DNA of 10,728 nt from an uncultured Fusobacterium sp. (GTDB taxonomy: Bacteria; Fusobacteriota; Fusobacteriia; Fusobacteriales; Fusobacteriaceae). Below the pieces are notes generated by a model. That model had not been told where the DNA came from, did no database searches, and saw only the letters and a list, made by a program, of their open reading frames with translations. Each line of letters starts with the position of its first letter. Position 1 is the stretch's first letter. The translations under genes and the position numbers were made by a program. This document shows positions 1 to 7,097 of the stretch, piece by piece. The stretch lies in the NCBI GenBank assembly GCA_900543175.1, contig UQQO01000077.1, forward strand, positions 1 through 10,728. The letters run 5' to 3'.

Positions 1-32
1 ATATATATACTCTTTATATCTATGTTTTAGCC

Positions 33-109
33 TGTAACAAAGTATGTAACAAAGGTGTAACAAAGAAAAGTTTGTTACAGTAAGGGGTGTAACAAAGTAT
101 GTAACAAAC
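33..109. repeat. Iteron-like array of TGTAACAAA repeats
   Basis: Five direct copies of TGTAACAAA(G/C) begin at 33, 45, 56, 88 and 100, and one inverted copy (TTTGTTACA) lies at 71-79. Neighbouring direct copies are 11 or 12 bp apart, close to one helical turn, so bound proteins would lie on about the same face. A 21-bp unit holding two copies is repeated exactly at 33-53 and 88-108. The array starts just beyond the stop codon of the primase-ATPase gene, and AT-rich sequence (1-28) lies on its other side. Short phased repeats next to an initiator-type gene are typical of replication origins or of operators. The repeats are plain in the sequence; the origin role is inference. Confidence 0.85.
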
Positions 110-112
110 TTT
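67..112. repeat. 13-bp inverted repeat inside the array
   Basis: Positions 67-79 and 100-112 are perfect inverted copies of 13 bp separated by 20 bases. The inner arm can pair instead with the copy at 88-97 (one mismatch, 8-base loop). In the leftward transcript this hairpin would form right at the end of the primase-ATPase gene. The stem is AT-rich and no run of U follows it, so it is a poor rho-independent terminator. It may simply reflect the inverted repeat copy. Confidence 0.6.
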
Positions 113-2492
113 AATCTTTTTTTATGAATCCCCTCTGTGGTCCATAAGGTCCAAATCTAACTAATGATTTACTTCTTTTCCACCCTTTAAGAGTTTCAAG
201 TATTCCATTTATCTCTATTGAATCCCTTCTTTGCATATACTTTGGATCTCCTCTAAAGCATTCACACCAAACTTCTAAGGCACATATTTTAGTTCTTTCA
301 AAACTCTCTCCATCTTTAAGATTGTTATCTTTCATCAAAGACTCAATAGTGGCTCTTCTATCTGAAATACTTAAACTATCCCAATTACTTGGTAATTTAG
401 TTGATAAATACTCTTGAATTAATCCCTCTTTTACATTACTTTCTCTGTAGTTATCTTGTTCCATCTCTGCAATCCTCTTAGCCTCTCCTGTTAAAAATAG
501 TTCCTCTCCATCTTCCCAGTATTTAACTGCTTCAGCCCATATCTGATCAACTTCTCCTGCTAAATCCTCAAATATATTTTTCTTAGGCTTATTAATATAA
601 AGTCCTACTGGCCAAAATCTTCTATTCCCAGTTCTATCTTTTAAAAATTCAGCCTCATTAGTAGATCCAAAGAATACACATCTTCTAGGGAATCTTGCTG
701 TTTTTCTTCCATATGCTTCCCTATAGATATCTTCTTTTTTACTTAAAAATTGCTTTACTGCATTAACTTCAGATTTTGACAACCCAGTTAATTCCCCTAT
801 CTCATTTATTAAAGTCCCTTGTATCATCTCACTAGCCTCTTTACCCTCAAAACTTTGAAGACTGTCTGAAAACCATTCTTTTCCAAGCAAGCATAAAAAT
901 GTACTTTTTCCTATCCCTTGGGGTCCAGCAAGTATTAACATGGTGTCAAACTTTACTCCTGCACACATAGTTCTTGCTACGGCAGCTACAAGCATCTTCC
1001 TTATAGTTGCTCTTGTATAAACATTATCCTCTGCTCCAAAATAGTCTATTAATAGGGTATCTAATCTTTTAACCCCATCCCATTTAAGACTTACCATATA
1101 CTCTTTAACATCATTTATTCTATTGTTGTATGCATGAGCTAACAGGGCATCAGAAACCTTTCCATCACCAGTTATCCCATATACATGCTCAAGTCTTAAC
1201 CTCAATTGGGCATCATCTATCTCACTCCAGTTTCTTTTTTTATCTTCAATATTCCAAGGTAATGAGCCTAACACAAGTCCTCTGTTGGCAAACTCATCGT
1301 AAGCTATTTTCCCTTTTAATTGTTCATCATTTTGGAGTATTAAAAGTATATTATTCCTAGTTTTAGCATAGTTTCCATTACCATCTACATCTAATTCTTC
1401 CATCCAATCTAAATCAGAGTCTGCAAAATCTTCAGCCACTTTTTCCATTTTTTCTCTGTTCATTAGAGATTTTACTTTTTGATCTTTTAATAACATCTCT
1501 GTCATTTTAGAAAAACTTGGCATCTTATTAACTGGAGTTCCCTCTTTAGCTTCTATATCTAGTTCTCCAAATTTATGGATCCTTATTAAATCAAAGGCAT
1601 TACATAACTTCATACTAGTCGGATCAGTAGCATGGTGACTGTATAAAAATAATCCATCCTCATACAATATGGCCCCACCAAATGTACTTCCACCTTTATA
1701 AGTTAATCTATTACTTCCTTCATGTATCTCATATGCATCAGGTATAAATTTTTCTATAGCCTCAACTATTGAGTAACTCCTACAAAATGCTCCTATTATT
1801 CCTGTTTTCTCTAATGGATTTTCCTGTTTTTTTCTCAACAAGGTTATAGTTTTTTCACTTCCTGGAACTTGTGGCCACTCTGATATATTGTGCCAATCTT
1901 GATACATTTTAAGAATTCCATCTATATCAGCAAAAGGTTTATCTTCATATGCATAAACATATTGACTATCTCTGCTGCAGCTTGGCCAATACATCAACCT
2001 AGTAACTTGGAAAGTGGTAGGATCACATAAAACTATACCTATCATACTTGCAAGTTTTCTGGCCACAGGCTCATACTCATCAGGTAATAAAGATCTATTA
2101 CCAGGAATAAGTACTCTCAATCTAGGACTATAATTACTGTGTTTTCTAGTGGAATAAACTGCATAAGCACAACCTAAGCTAGAAACTTTTTTTAATACCT
2201 CTTCGGTTTTTCCAGGTTCTATATTATCTAAATCAAGTGCTATAATGTCACGACTTACAATCCCTTTTTTTCTATTATTTTCAATAAGTTCTCCACCAAT
2301 AAATCCACCTACATCTTTTAAATTATCCTGCTTACTTTTAGGATATTTTAAATACTCCTCTAATGTTTCTGTAGATCTAACAGGAGTTTTTAATTTTTCT
2401 ATAAGTTCTGTCCAAAATAATTTCTGTTTTGTCCAAATAGCTGTAAATCTGTTTCCAGCAGAACTTATAATAATTTCTCTATTGTTATTCAA
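111..2492 (-). CDS. Primase fused to VapE-family P-loop ATPase (replication initiation/helicase protein)
   Basis: Two-part replication protein of about 793 residues, numbered from the proposed TTG start. The N-terminal third looks like an archaeo-eukaryotic-type primase: a DLD motif (D87, D89), an S-T-R-K-H motif (S114-H118) and a third acidic residue at D157, so the catalytic set seems complete. The C-terminal half matches the virulence-associated protein E family: Walker A GPQGIGKST at 523-531, an acidic Walker B-like LINEIGEL at 561-568, a sensor-like STN at 610-612 and GNRRFW at 622-627 as a likely arginine finger. Family knowledge suggests it primes DNA and opens or loads at the phage origin; helicase activity is inferred. 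A GTG in frame at 2501 overlaps the AGGAGG (2501-2506) and so cannot use it. TTG at 2492 lies 8 bases after it and is preferred. It follows the polymerase gene directly and ends at the TGTAACAAA array. Confidence 0.93.
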   Translation of the reverse strand: MNNNREIIISSAGNRFTAIWTKQKLFWTELIEKLKTPVRSTETLEEYLKYPKSKQDNLKDVGGFIGGELIENNRKKGIVSRDIIALDLDNIEPGKTEEVLKKVSSLGCAYAVYSTRKHSNYSPRLRVLIPGNRSLLPDEYEPVARKLASMIGIVLCDPTTFQVTRLMYWPSCSRDSQYVYAYEDKPFADIDGILKMYQDWHNISEWPQVPGSEKTITLLRKKQENPLEKTGIIGAFCRSYSIVEAIEKFIPDAYEIHEGSNRLTYKGGSTFGGAILYEDGLFLYSHHATDPTSMKLCNAFDLIRIHKFGELDIEAKEGTPVNKMPSFSKMTEMLLKDQKVKSLMNREKMEKVAEDFADSDLDWMEELDVDGNGNYAKTRNNILLILQNDEQLKGKIAYDEFANRGLVLGSLPWNIEDKKRNWSEIDDAQLRLRLEHVYGITGDGKVSDALLAHAYNNRINDVKEYMVSLKWDGVKRLDTLLIDYFGAEDNVYTRATIRKMLVAAVARTMCAGVKFDTMLILAGPQGIGKSTFLCLLGKEWFSDSLQSFEGKEASEMIQGTLINEIGELTGLSKSEVNAVKQFLSKKEDIYREAYGRKTARFPRRCVFFGSTNEAEFLKDRTGNRRFWPVGLYINKPKKNIFEDLAGEVDQIWAEAVKYWEDGEELFLTGEAKRIAEMEQDNYRESNVKEGLIQEYLSTKLPSNWDSLSISDRRATIESLMKDNNLKDGESFERTKICALEVWCECFRGDPKYMQRRDSIEINGILETLKGWKRSKSLVRFGPYGPQRGFIKKD

Positions 2493-2504
2493 TTTGGCCA
2501 CCTC

Positions 2505-4478
2505 CTAATCTTTCATATAGTAATTGCTTTCAAATCCAGCAGCCTTTAATAATAATCCTGGAGCCCAGCTTATAGGTTGCCCCATTAGCTCACATACTTT
2601 TTCTACATCTATATCCATTCCTGCATCGATCACAGCCTCATCGTGAATATGCATAACAGTTTGTAATCCCTTCTCTTCTAATCTTTTCAAAGTAACCGCT
2701 AAACAATCTCTGGATATAGCCTGTACAATATTTTCTACAAGTTTTCCTCCATAGGTTTCCTGCACTTCCCACTTTTTTGTAGTTTGATTAACTCCAAAAT
2801 AGTGTAATGCCATATTTCCAAATCTGTTCTCTTGAAGATGTGGTTTTGGGTAGAATAATTTCCTATTTGAAGGTAGTTTTATTGTTAAAAAATCTTGGCC
2901 ATAAACTAGATCCATCTCTCTACTAAAAATCAATCCTTTAAAACCTTGGGTTTCTCCAGTTTCCATAAGTGTTATTACTGCATTTTCAATACCCCACCAT
3001 AGATCTACTATTCTTCTATTTGCATTTCTCCATCTCTTAACTACATCTGGAAGTTCTTCCTCAGTTAACCCCATATTCAAAGCCCCCATAGCAATTAAAG
3101 CTCCAGATCCTCCACCATAACCTAATGCTAATTCAGCCACTTTTCCTTTCTGTCTCAAAGCATATTCAGGATTTCCTTTTTTAATAAGCTCTATAGGAAC
3201 CCCAAACATTTGGCTAGCAGATGCTTCATAAATTTTTCCATGTGTTGCAAATACCTCTTGTCTCCAACTTTCTCCAGCTAACCAAGCTATAACTCTAGCT
3301 TCTATAGCAGAAAAGTCAGCTACTACAAATTTATGATTTTCAGAGGGGATAAAAGCTGTTCTTATAAGTTGACTTAAAGTATCAGACACATTCCCATAAA
3401 CTAATTTTAAAAACTCTGCATTTTGTTCTTTTACTATCCCTCTAGCATAATCTAAAGTTTCTAAATAATTCCTAGGTAGGTTTTGAACCTGTACCAATCT
3501 ACCTGCCCATCTTCCAGTTCTATTAGCTCCGTAAAACTGTAATAAACCCCTTACTCTTCCATCTGGGCATATTGCTTCACTCATGGCTACATACTTCTTT
3601 ATACTGGTCTTGGCGAGTTCCTGACGGATTTCTAAAGCCCTTATTGCATCTTTATCTTCTAAAGTTTTAATCAATTCTGCTACTGTTCCCTTTTGAAGAT
3701 TCAATATCTCCACATCTAATTTTTCAGACAACCAATTTCCAAGTTGAGTAGCACTATTGGGGTTATCTAATCCTGTTATAACTATAGCTTCTTCTGTTAA
3801 CTCTCTTGTAACTACATCATTTATAATTAAAGCCCCTTCAACAAGTTCAGTATCTATTTTTACACCAAAGGCATTTATTTTCTGATCTAAAACCCACATA
3901 TCCTGTTCCTCTTGTGGTACTGGAAAAATTGCCAATCTTTTATATATCTCAGTTTCTGCTACTACGTCTTGAATACAATACTCTTTAAATAGTTCCCATT
4001 TTTCTGGCTCACGATGTGGTAAATTTCTAACTCTCCCACCATTACTTTTTGTAGGTTTACATGGTACACAAAACAGTTTAATTAATGCTTTTCCAGTAGT
4101 ATCTTTTTTCTTATCCTGTGGAAGTCCTATAGCCATTCCTGTAGCACCTAACCCAGCAGTATACCCACAGTAAAGCCCATGAAACATTGTATCTCTCCAT
4201 TGTTCAATTCCTGTTTTATACCCAGCTTGATTTAAACACCACCATTCAAATGGGGCATTGTAAGCATGTTTTATAACACTTTCATCATTTAATGCCGATA
4301 TTAAATTCTCAGGAATAACTTCACCATTAGCTAGATCTATTATTTTTACCTCTCCAAAATCTATTGAGTAAGCAAATAACAGTATCTCAAAATCATTTGA
4401 AAGAGCATATTTATACAGTCCTGCTTTTTGAATATCCACACTACTAAAAGTTTCAATATCTATACTTAAATGTTTCAT
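2505..4478 (-). CDS. Phage DNA polymerase, family A, with 3'-5' exonuclease domain
   Basis: Family A (Pol I-like) replicative polymerase of 657 residues without the 5' nuclease domain, as is usual for phage enzymes. The proofreading exonuclease domain occupies about residues 1-185: ExoI is D7-I-E9, ExoII lies around N74-E78 and ExoIII is Y167 with D171. The polymerase domain shows TGRWAGRLVQVQNLPR at 321-336, motif A DFSAIEAR from D388, motif B from R442 through K446 to G453-Y454-G455, and motif C H612-D613-E614. All expected catalytic residues are present, so it should both polymerise and proofread. Its ATG follows directly on the stop of the zinc-ribbon gene (TAA then ATG), with GGAGG just upstream, so the two are likely coupled. 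Its TAG stop lies within the ribosome binding site of the primase-ATPase gene. It presumably extends primers made by that primase. Confidence 0.97.
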   Translation of the reverse strand: MKHLSIDIETFSSVDIQKAGLYKYALSNDFEILLFAYSIDFGEVKIIDLANGEVIPENLISALNDESVIKHAYNAPFEWWCLNQAGYKTGIEQWRDTMFHGLYCGYTAGLGATGMAIGLPQDKKKDTTGKALIKLFCVPCKPTKSNGGRVRNLPHREPEKWELFKEYCIQDVVAETEIYKRLAIFPVPQEEQDMWVLDQKINAFGVKIDTELVEGALIINDVVTRELTEEAIVITGLDNPNSATQLGNWLSEKLDVEILNLQKGTVAELIKTLEDKDAIRALEIRQELAKTSIKKYVAMSEAICPDGRVRGLLQFYGANRTGRWAGRLVQVQNLPRNYLETLDYARGIVKEQNAEFLKLVYGNVSDTLSQLIRTAFIPSENHKFVVADFSAIEARVIAWLAGESWRQEVFATHGKIYEASASQMFGVPIELIKKGNPEYALRQKGKVAELALGYGGGSGALIAMGALNMGLTEEELPDVVKRWRNANRRIVDLWWGIENAVITLMETGETQGFKGLIFSREMDLVYGQDFLTIKLPSNRKLFYPKPHLQENRFGNMALHYFGVNQTTKKWEVQETYGGKLVENIVQAISRDCLAVTLKRLEEKGLQTVMHIHDEAVIDAGMDIDVEKVCELMGQPISWAPGLLLKAAGFESNYYMKD

Positions 4479-4601
4479 TTATTCCTCCACAAATGATAAT
4501 CCTTCCACATCAACATAAGGAGTTCCACACTCTGAACAAACTATATAATCATCTGATATAATTATTTCTCCCCCACATCGATCACAACAATATATTCTCA
4601 T
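4479..4601 (-). CDS. 40-residue zinc-ribbon protein
   Basis: A short gene starting ATG at 4601, preceded by GAGGTGAT at good spacing, and ending TAA right against the polymerase start. The 40-residue product has two CxxC knuckles, C6/C9 and C22/C25, each followed by a G or T turn, which is the classical zinc-ribbon (rubredoxin-like) pattern with four cysteine ligands. The tail is acidic (DVEGLSFVEE). Proteins of this kind bind nucleic acid or bridge protein partners. Position between the single-strand binding protein and the polymerase suggests a role in replication, or in expression of the polymerase by translational coupling. The ligands are seen; the function is inferred. Confidence 0.82.
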   Translation of the reverse strand: MRIYCCDRCGGEIIISDDYIVCSECGTPYVDVEGLSFVEE

Positions 4602-4621
4602 TGATATCACCTCGTATAAAT

Positions 4622-4647
4622 TAGGCGGCCATCATTTGACCGCCCTA
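4622..4647 (-). promoter_or_regulatory. GC-rich hairpin between the SSB and zinc-ribbon genes
   Basis: In the leftward transcript, UAGGGCGGUC pairs with GGCCGCCUA across a 7-base loop, giving nine pairs with one bulged G and one G-U pair. On the plus strand the same position would be a C-A mismatch, so the structure favours leftward RNA. It is strikingly GC-rich for this window. It lies 4 bases after the single-strand binding protein stop and ends about 20 bases before the zinc-ribbon start. Only AUUUAU follows, so it is not a strong terminator. Partial termination, mRNA protection or uncoupling of expression of the SSB from the polymerase are possible. Confidence 0.55.
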
Positions 4648-4651
4648 TAAT

Positions 4652-5251
4652 TTATTTTTGTACTGGCATTCCAGTAATTGGATCTATTTCTGTATCGTCA
4701 ACGTAATCATCTGCAAAGTCATCTGCTGCACTAGGTTTGCTTCCACCTAAAGGAACTCCATCAGCTAATTTTTGAATATTTCCTAAATAAGCTCCTATAC
4801 CTTTTTTTCCACTAAAAGCATAAGCTGAAAATCTTACTGCTACCCTTCCATACATTCCTGAATATACTTCAGATTGGTCAATAATAGGGTTTCTATTTCT
4901 ATCCACTACTTCTGGGGCTCCATAATCTACTCCTGTTGATGCTGTAAATACCCAACAACCTTTACACTCTTCTGGATAAGGCATTCCATCTGAAGGTCTA
5001 GTTCCATCACCATCATGTATTGGAGTTGATACCTTTGGTGGTCTCATTCCATTCCAAACTTTTTGAACTCCTTCATCTGTTGCTGCTTTTATTGCTGCAT
5101 CTATTCTTGCTTTAGTTGCTACATCTGACTTAGGTAATAATACTACTACACTGTACTTTTCTGCTGCTCCTGGAACTGCTGCATTTGGTTTAAATACATG
5201 AACATGTGATAATCTTACTTTCCCTGTTACTACTCTTTTAATATCTGCCAT
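4652..5251 (-). CDS. DUF2815 / Enc34-type single-stranded DNA-binding protein
   Basis: A 199-residue protein matching the DUF2815 family, whose Enterobacter phage Enc34 member is a single-stranded DNA-binding protein with an OB-type fold. Supporting features are the N-terminal strand GKVRLSHVHVF (10-20), KYSVVVLLPK (32-41), an internal helix of about 42-65, and the strands YGRVAVRFSAYAF (134-146). The last part (about 176-190) is an acidic tail rich in D and E, as in SSBs that recruit partners. The ATG at 5251 was chosen because AGGAGG stands 8 bases before it; an in-frame upstream ATG lies inside the nuclease gene and lacks such a site. The ribosome binding site is encoded in the last codons of the nuclease gene, with a one-base gap, so the pair is translated together. 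It likely protects single-stranded DNA for the polymerase and nuclease. Confidence 0.93.
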   Translation of the reverse strand: MADIKRVVTGKVRLSHVHVFKPNAAVPGAAEKYSVVVLLPKSDVATKARIDAAIKAATDEGVQKVWNGMRPPKVSTPIHDGDGTRPSDGMPYPEECKGCWVFTASTGVDYGAPEVVDRNRNPIIDQSEVYSGMYGRVAVRFSAYAFSGKKGIGAYLGNIQKLADGVPLGGSKPSAADDFADDYVDDTEIDPITGMPVQK

Positions 5252-5252
5252 T

Positions 5253-6422
5253 TTATTTTTCCTCCTCATAATTATCATTAAAATCTTCTTCAGCTGTTAT
5301 TCTATTAACTATTTTTTCTCTTTTATCAGTTTCTAATACTAAAGTTGGTTTACCTGGAGCCTTCTCAACTAACTCTCCCACCAATTCCTTAAACTGTTTA
5401 GCCCCTAATAACTTTTCTATTTGGGCCAATGTTAGTTGTTTTCTCTCATATAACAATGCTTCATCTATTCCAAAATCTACTATTGTTTTTATAGCTAGAT
5501 CTGTATCTTTAAAAGCTCTTACACTTCTACCCTCTACAGCTTTCCATCCTGGGATAATTTTCCCTTTTAGACTTTCAGTCAAAGCATATTCTTTTAAATC
5601 CTCAGCCCACTTTGCTAAATCTTGAGCCATTTTTAAAGCTTCACCTACCTCTTCATCACTTAAAAGTGCCCCTGCCTTCATTTCAAATTTAGAAGCTTCT
5701 AAATTCATTCTAGCTCTTTCTCTACAAGTTGCTTTGGCTCTACAAAATCTACAGTGATTTCCAGCTATATAAGTTCCTTCACCTTTATATGCTTTTTCTG
5801 CTAAAGGTTTCACCACATTTTCAGCCCAATCCATCAGTTCTGCCACAAATATTTCACTTTCAGATGCTTCATTTTCTAGCCTAGGTTGAACTATAGTCAT
5901 TTTTATTTTTTCTATGGGGTATAGCATGGAGTATTCCAAGTAAGCCCCTAAAGCGTAAAGTTTCATCTGAGGATTGTTTTCTGATGATACAGCAACCCCC
6001 TTACCATATTTAAAATCTATTATGTGCATAGTTCCTTCAGCTATTACAATACAGTCAGCAGTTCCAAAACCTTCTGGTACATATTGGCTAAAATCCACTT
6101 TTTTCTCAACCATTACTGCAGGAGAGCAACTATAAGAATGTACCAACTCCTGGATATATTCAAGATAGACATCTGTAAACTTATCCATCTCATCTTGCCA
6201 CAGCTCATTCTCTTTTAGTTTTTTTAATTTAGTGTTGTATGTCCTTGTAGGTATCTGTTCTATCAGATTCTTTCTCACCTTTAACTCACAAACCTCATGT
6301 GCTAGAGTTCCCTCTTTAGCATACTCAGATGTACTATCTGGGAATTGCTCTTCCAGTCTTGCACTAGGAGTACAGGCCAACCATCTACTTGCTCCAGATG
6401 CACTTAATACTGCATGTGCCAT
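5253..6422 (-). CDS. DUF2800 family, Cas4/AddB-like nuclease with predicted Fe-S cluster
   Basis: A 389-residue DUF2800 protein with PD-(D/E)XK (RecB/Cas4-type) nuclease features. E37-G-T-L-A-H42 resembles motif I, G118-F-G-T-A-D123 gives the first metal-binding aspartate, D136-F-K138 is the core motif, and Q152 through Y156 fits the QxxxY motif. Four cysteines, C17 near the N-terminus and C224, C227, C233 after the core, are spaced as in the Fe-S clusters of Cas4 and AddB nucleases. The C-terminal third (about 250-389) is mainly helical and acidic at the end. It probably resects DNA ends for replication-linked recombination together with the SSB just downstream. The ATG directly follows the TAA of the preceding gene; only a distant G-rich stretch precedes it, so translation may rely on coupling. 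Nuclease chemistry is inferred from motifs; the family as a whole is poorly characterised. Confidence 0.9.
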   Translation of the reverse strand: MAHAVLSASGASRWLACTPSARLEEQFPDSTSEYAKEGTLAHEVCELKVRKNLIEQIPTRTYNTKLKKLKENELWQDEMDKFTDVYLEYIQELVHSYSCSPAVMVEKKVDFSQYVPEGFGTADCIVIAEGTMHIIDFKYGKGVAVSSENNPQMKLYALGAYLEYSMLYPIEKIKMTIVQPRLENEASESEIFVAELMDWAENVVKPLAEKAYKGEGTYIAGNHCRFCRAKATCRERARMNLEASKFEMKAGALLSDEEVGEALKMAQDLAKWAEDLKEYALTESLKGKIIPGWKAVEGRSVRAFKDTDLAIKTIVDFGIDEALLYERKQLTLAQIEKLLGAKQFKELVGELVEKAPGKPTLVLETDKREKIVNRITAEEDFNDNYEEEK

Positions 6423-6824
6423 TTATATATTCGCCCCCATTGCTCTTATAGCTGTTGCAAACTCGCCATATCTATCTGGACTAAGTTCTCCTAAAGATTT
6501 AACTCCAAATTGCTTTTGTAACAATGCCGAAATCTCTTTTCCTCTTCCAGCATCGCATATAGGTCTAGCTGCATTACCGAGTTCTTGCAGTGTGTAAGTG
6601 TGAACAGGAGCTGTTGGAACTGCTGTAGGTACTGGAGTGGCTACTGGTTTCTCTTCTACAACTTCTTTTACCTCTGGTATTGGCTCTACAGGTGTACTCA
6701 CTGGTTCAGACACGGCTTTTCCTAATGGAGTTTCTTCCTTTTTTCCTGCTAGATTAAATAATTCTTTGAATAGATTAAAGGTTCTATCTCCTAATTCAAT
6801 ATTTACATTTACTTTAATTTCCAT
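6423..6824 (-). CDS. Small phage protein with proline-rich linker, function unknown
   Basis: A 133-residue protein in three parts: a short N-terminal strand and helix (about 1-27), a linker rich in P, V, E and T (about 30-73), and a compact helical C-terminal domain (about 75-133) containing TYTLQELGNAARPICDAG and YGEFATAIRAMGA. Similar C-terminal domains occur in many prophages beside DUF2800 and DUF2815 genes. From memory, some are labelled as an Rrp5 rRNA biogenesis protein, a label the sequence does not support. AGGAGG stands 8 bases before ATG at 6824. Its stop directly abuts the nuclease start. The architecture suggests an adaptor, for example between SSB and nuclease, but that is inference. 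Confidence 0.85.
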   Translation of the reverse strand: MEIKVNVNIELGDRTFNLFKELFNLAGKKEETPLGKAVSEPVSTPVEPIPEVKEVVEEKPVATPVPTAVPTAPVHTYTLQELGNAARPICDAGRGKEISALLQKQFGVKSLGELSPDRYGEFATAIRAMGANI

Positions 6825-6836
6825 AATGGAATCCTC

Positions 6837-7097
6837 CTATTGATATTTTTCTGTTTTATATCTTTCTAATTTATCTAAATGGTTTTGAAACTCTTTTTCA
6901 GAGAGCCCCAACATAGATAAATAATTGATCATAACTGTTATTACATCTAATCCTTCAGCTATTTGTAATTCTCTATTTTCATTTATACACTCTTCCTTAA
7001 ACTCTTCTACCTCTTCAAAGACTTTTCTACGCTCATCAGAAAGTTTAAGATTGATTGTAAAACTGGTATAATTTTTTAGTTTATTTAGATCCATCAT
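6837..7097 (-). CDS. MazG-like NTP pyrophosphohydrolase
   Basis: An 86-residue, all-helical protein with the MazG signature: E28-E29-x-x-E32 followed 16 residues later by E48-x-x-D51, the metal-binding set that hydrolyses nucleoside triphosphates to monophosphate and pyrophosphate. The hydrophobic helix VITVMINYLSMLG follows, as in the family. At 86 residues it is a minimal single-domain version, usual in phages. The start overlaps the stop of the upstream gene (ATGA). A second ATG three bases on (7094) is slightly better placed after GAGG, so the true start may be one codon later. It may tune dNTP pools or alarmones during replication; the substrate cannot be read from sequence. Confidence 0.8.
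   Translation of the reverse strand: MMDLNKLKNYTSFTINLKLSDERRKVFEEVEEFKEECINENRELQIAEGLDVITVMINYLSMLGLSEKEFQNHLDKLERYKTEKYQ

Noticed and set aside
33..109. CRISPR array
   Set aside because: The repeat unit is about 10 bp, copies are nearly contiguous, one is inverted, and there are no spacer-length unique segments or cas genes.
1130..1360. Rightward ORF of 76 codons inside the primase-ATPase gene
   Set aside because: It lies wholly antisense to a conserved domain, has no good ribosome binding site and gives low-complexity, histidine-rich sequence.
2245..2508. Rightward ORF of 87 codons opposite the primase domain
   Set aside because: It is antisense to the conserved primase N-terminus; its serine/phenylalanine/leucine-rich product is typical of a shadow frame.
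6517..6524. Additional TGTAACAA iteron
   Set aside because: It is a single 8-base match inside a coding region, as expected by chance, with no neighbouring copies.
6232..6597. Rightward ORF of 121 codons
   Set aside because: It spans the junction of the nuclease gene and the small linker protein gene on the opposite strand, both of which have family support, and it has no ribosome binding site.
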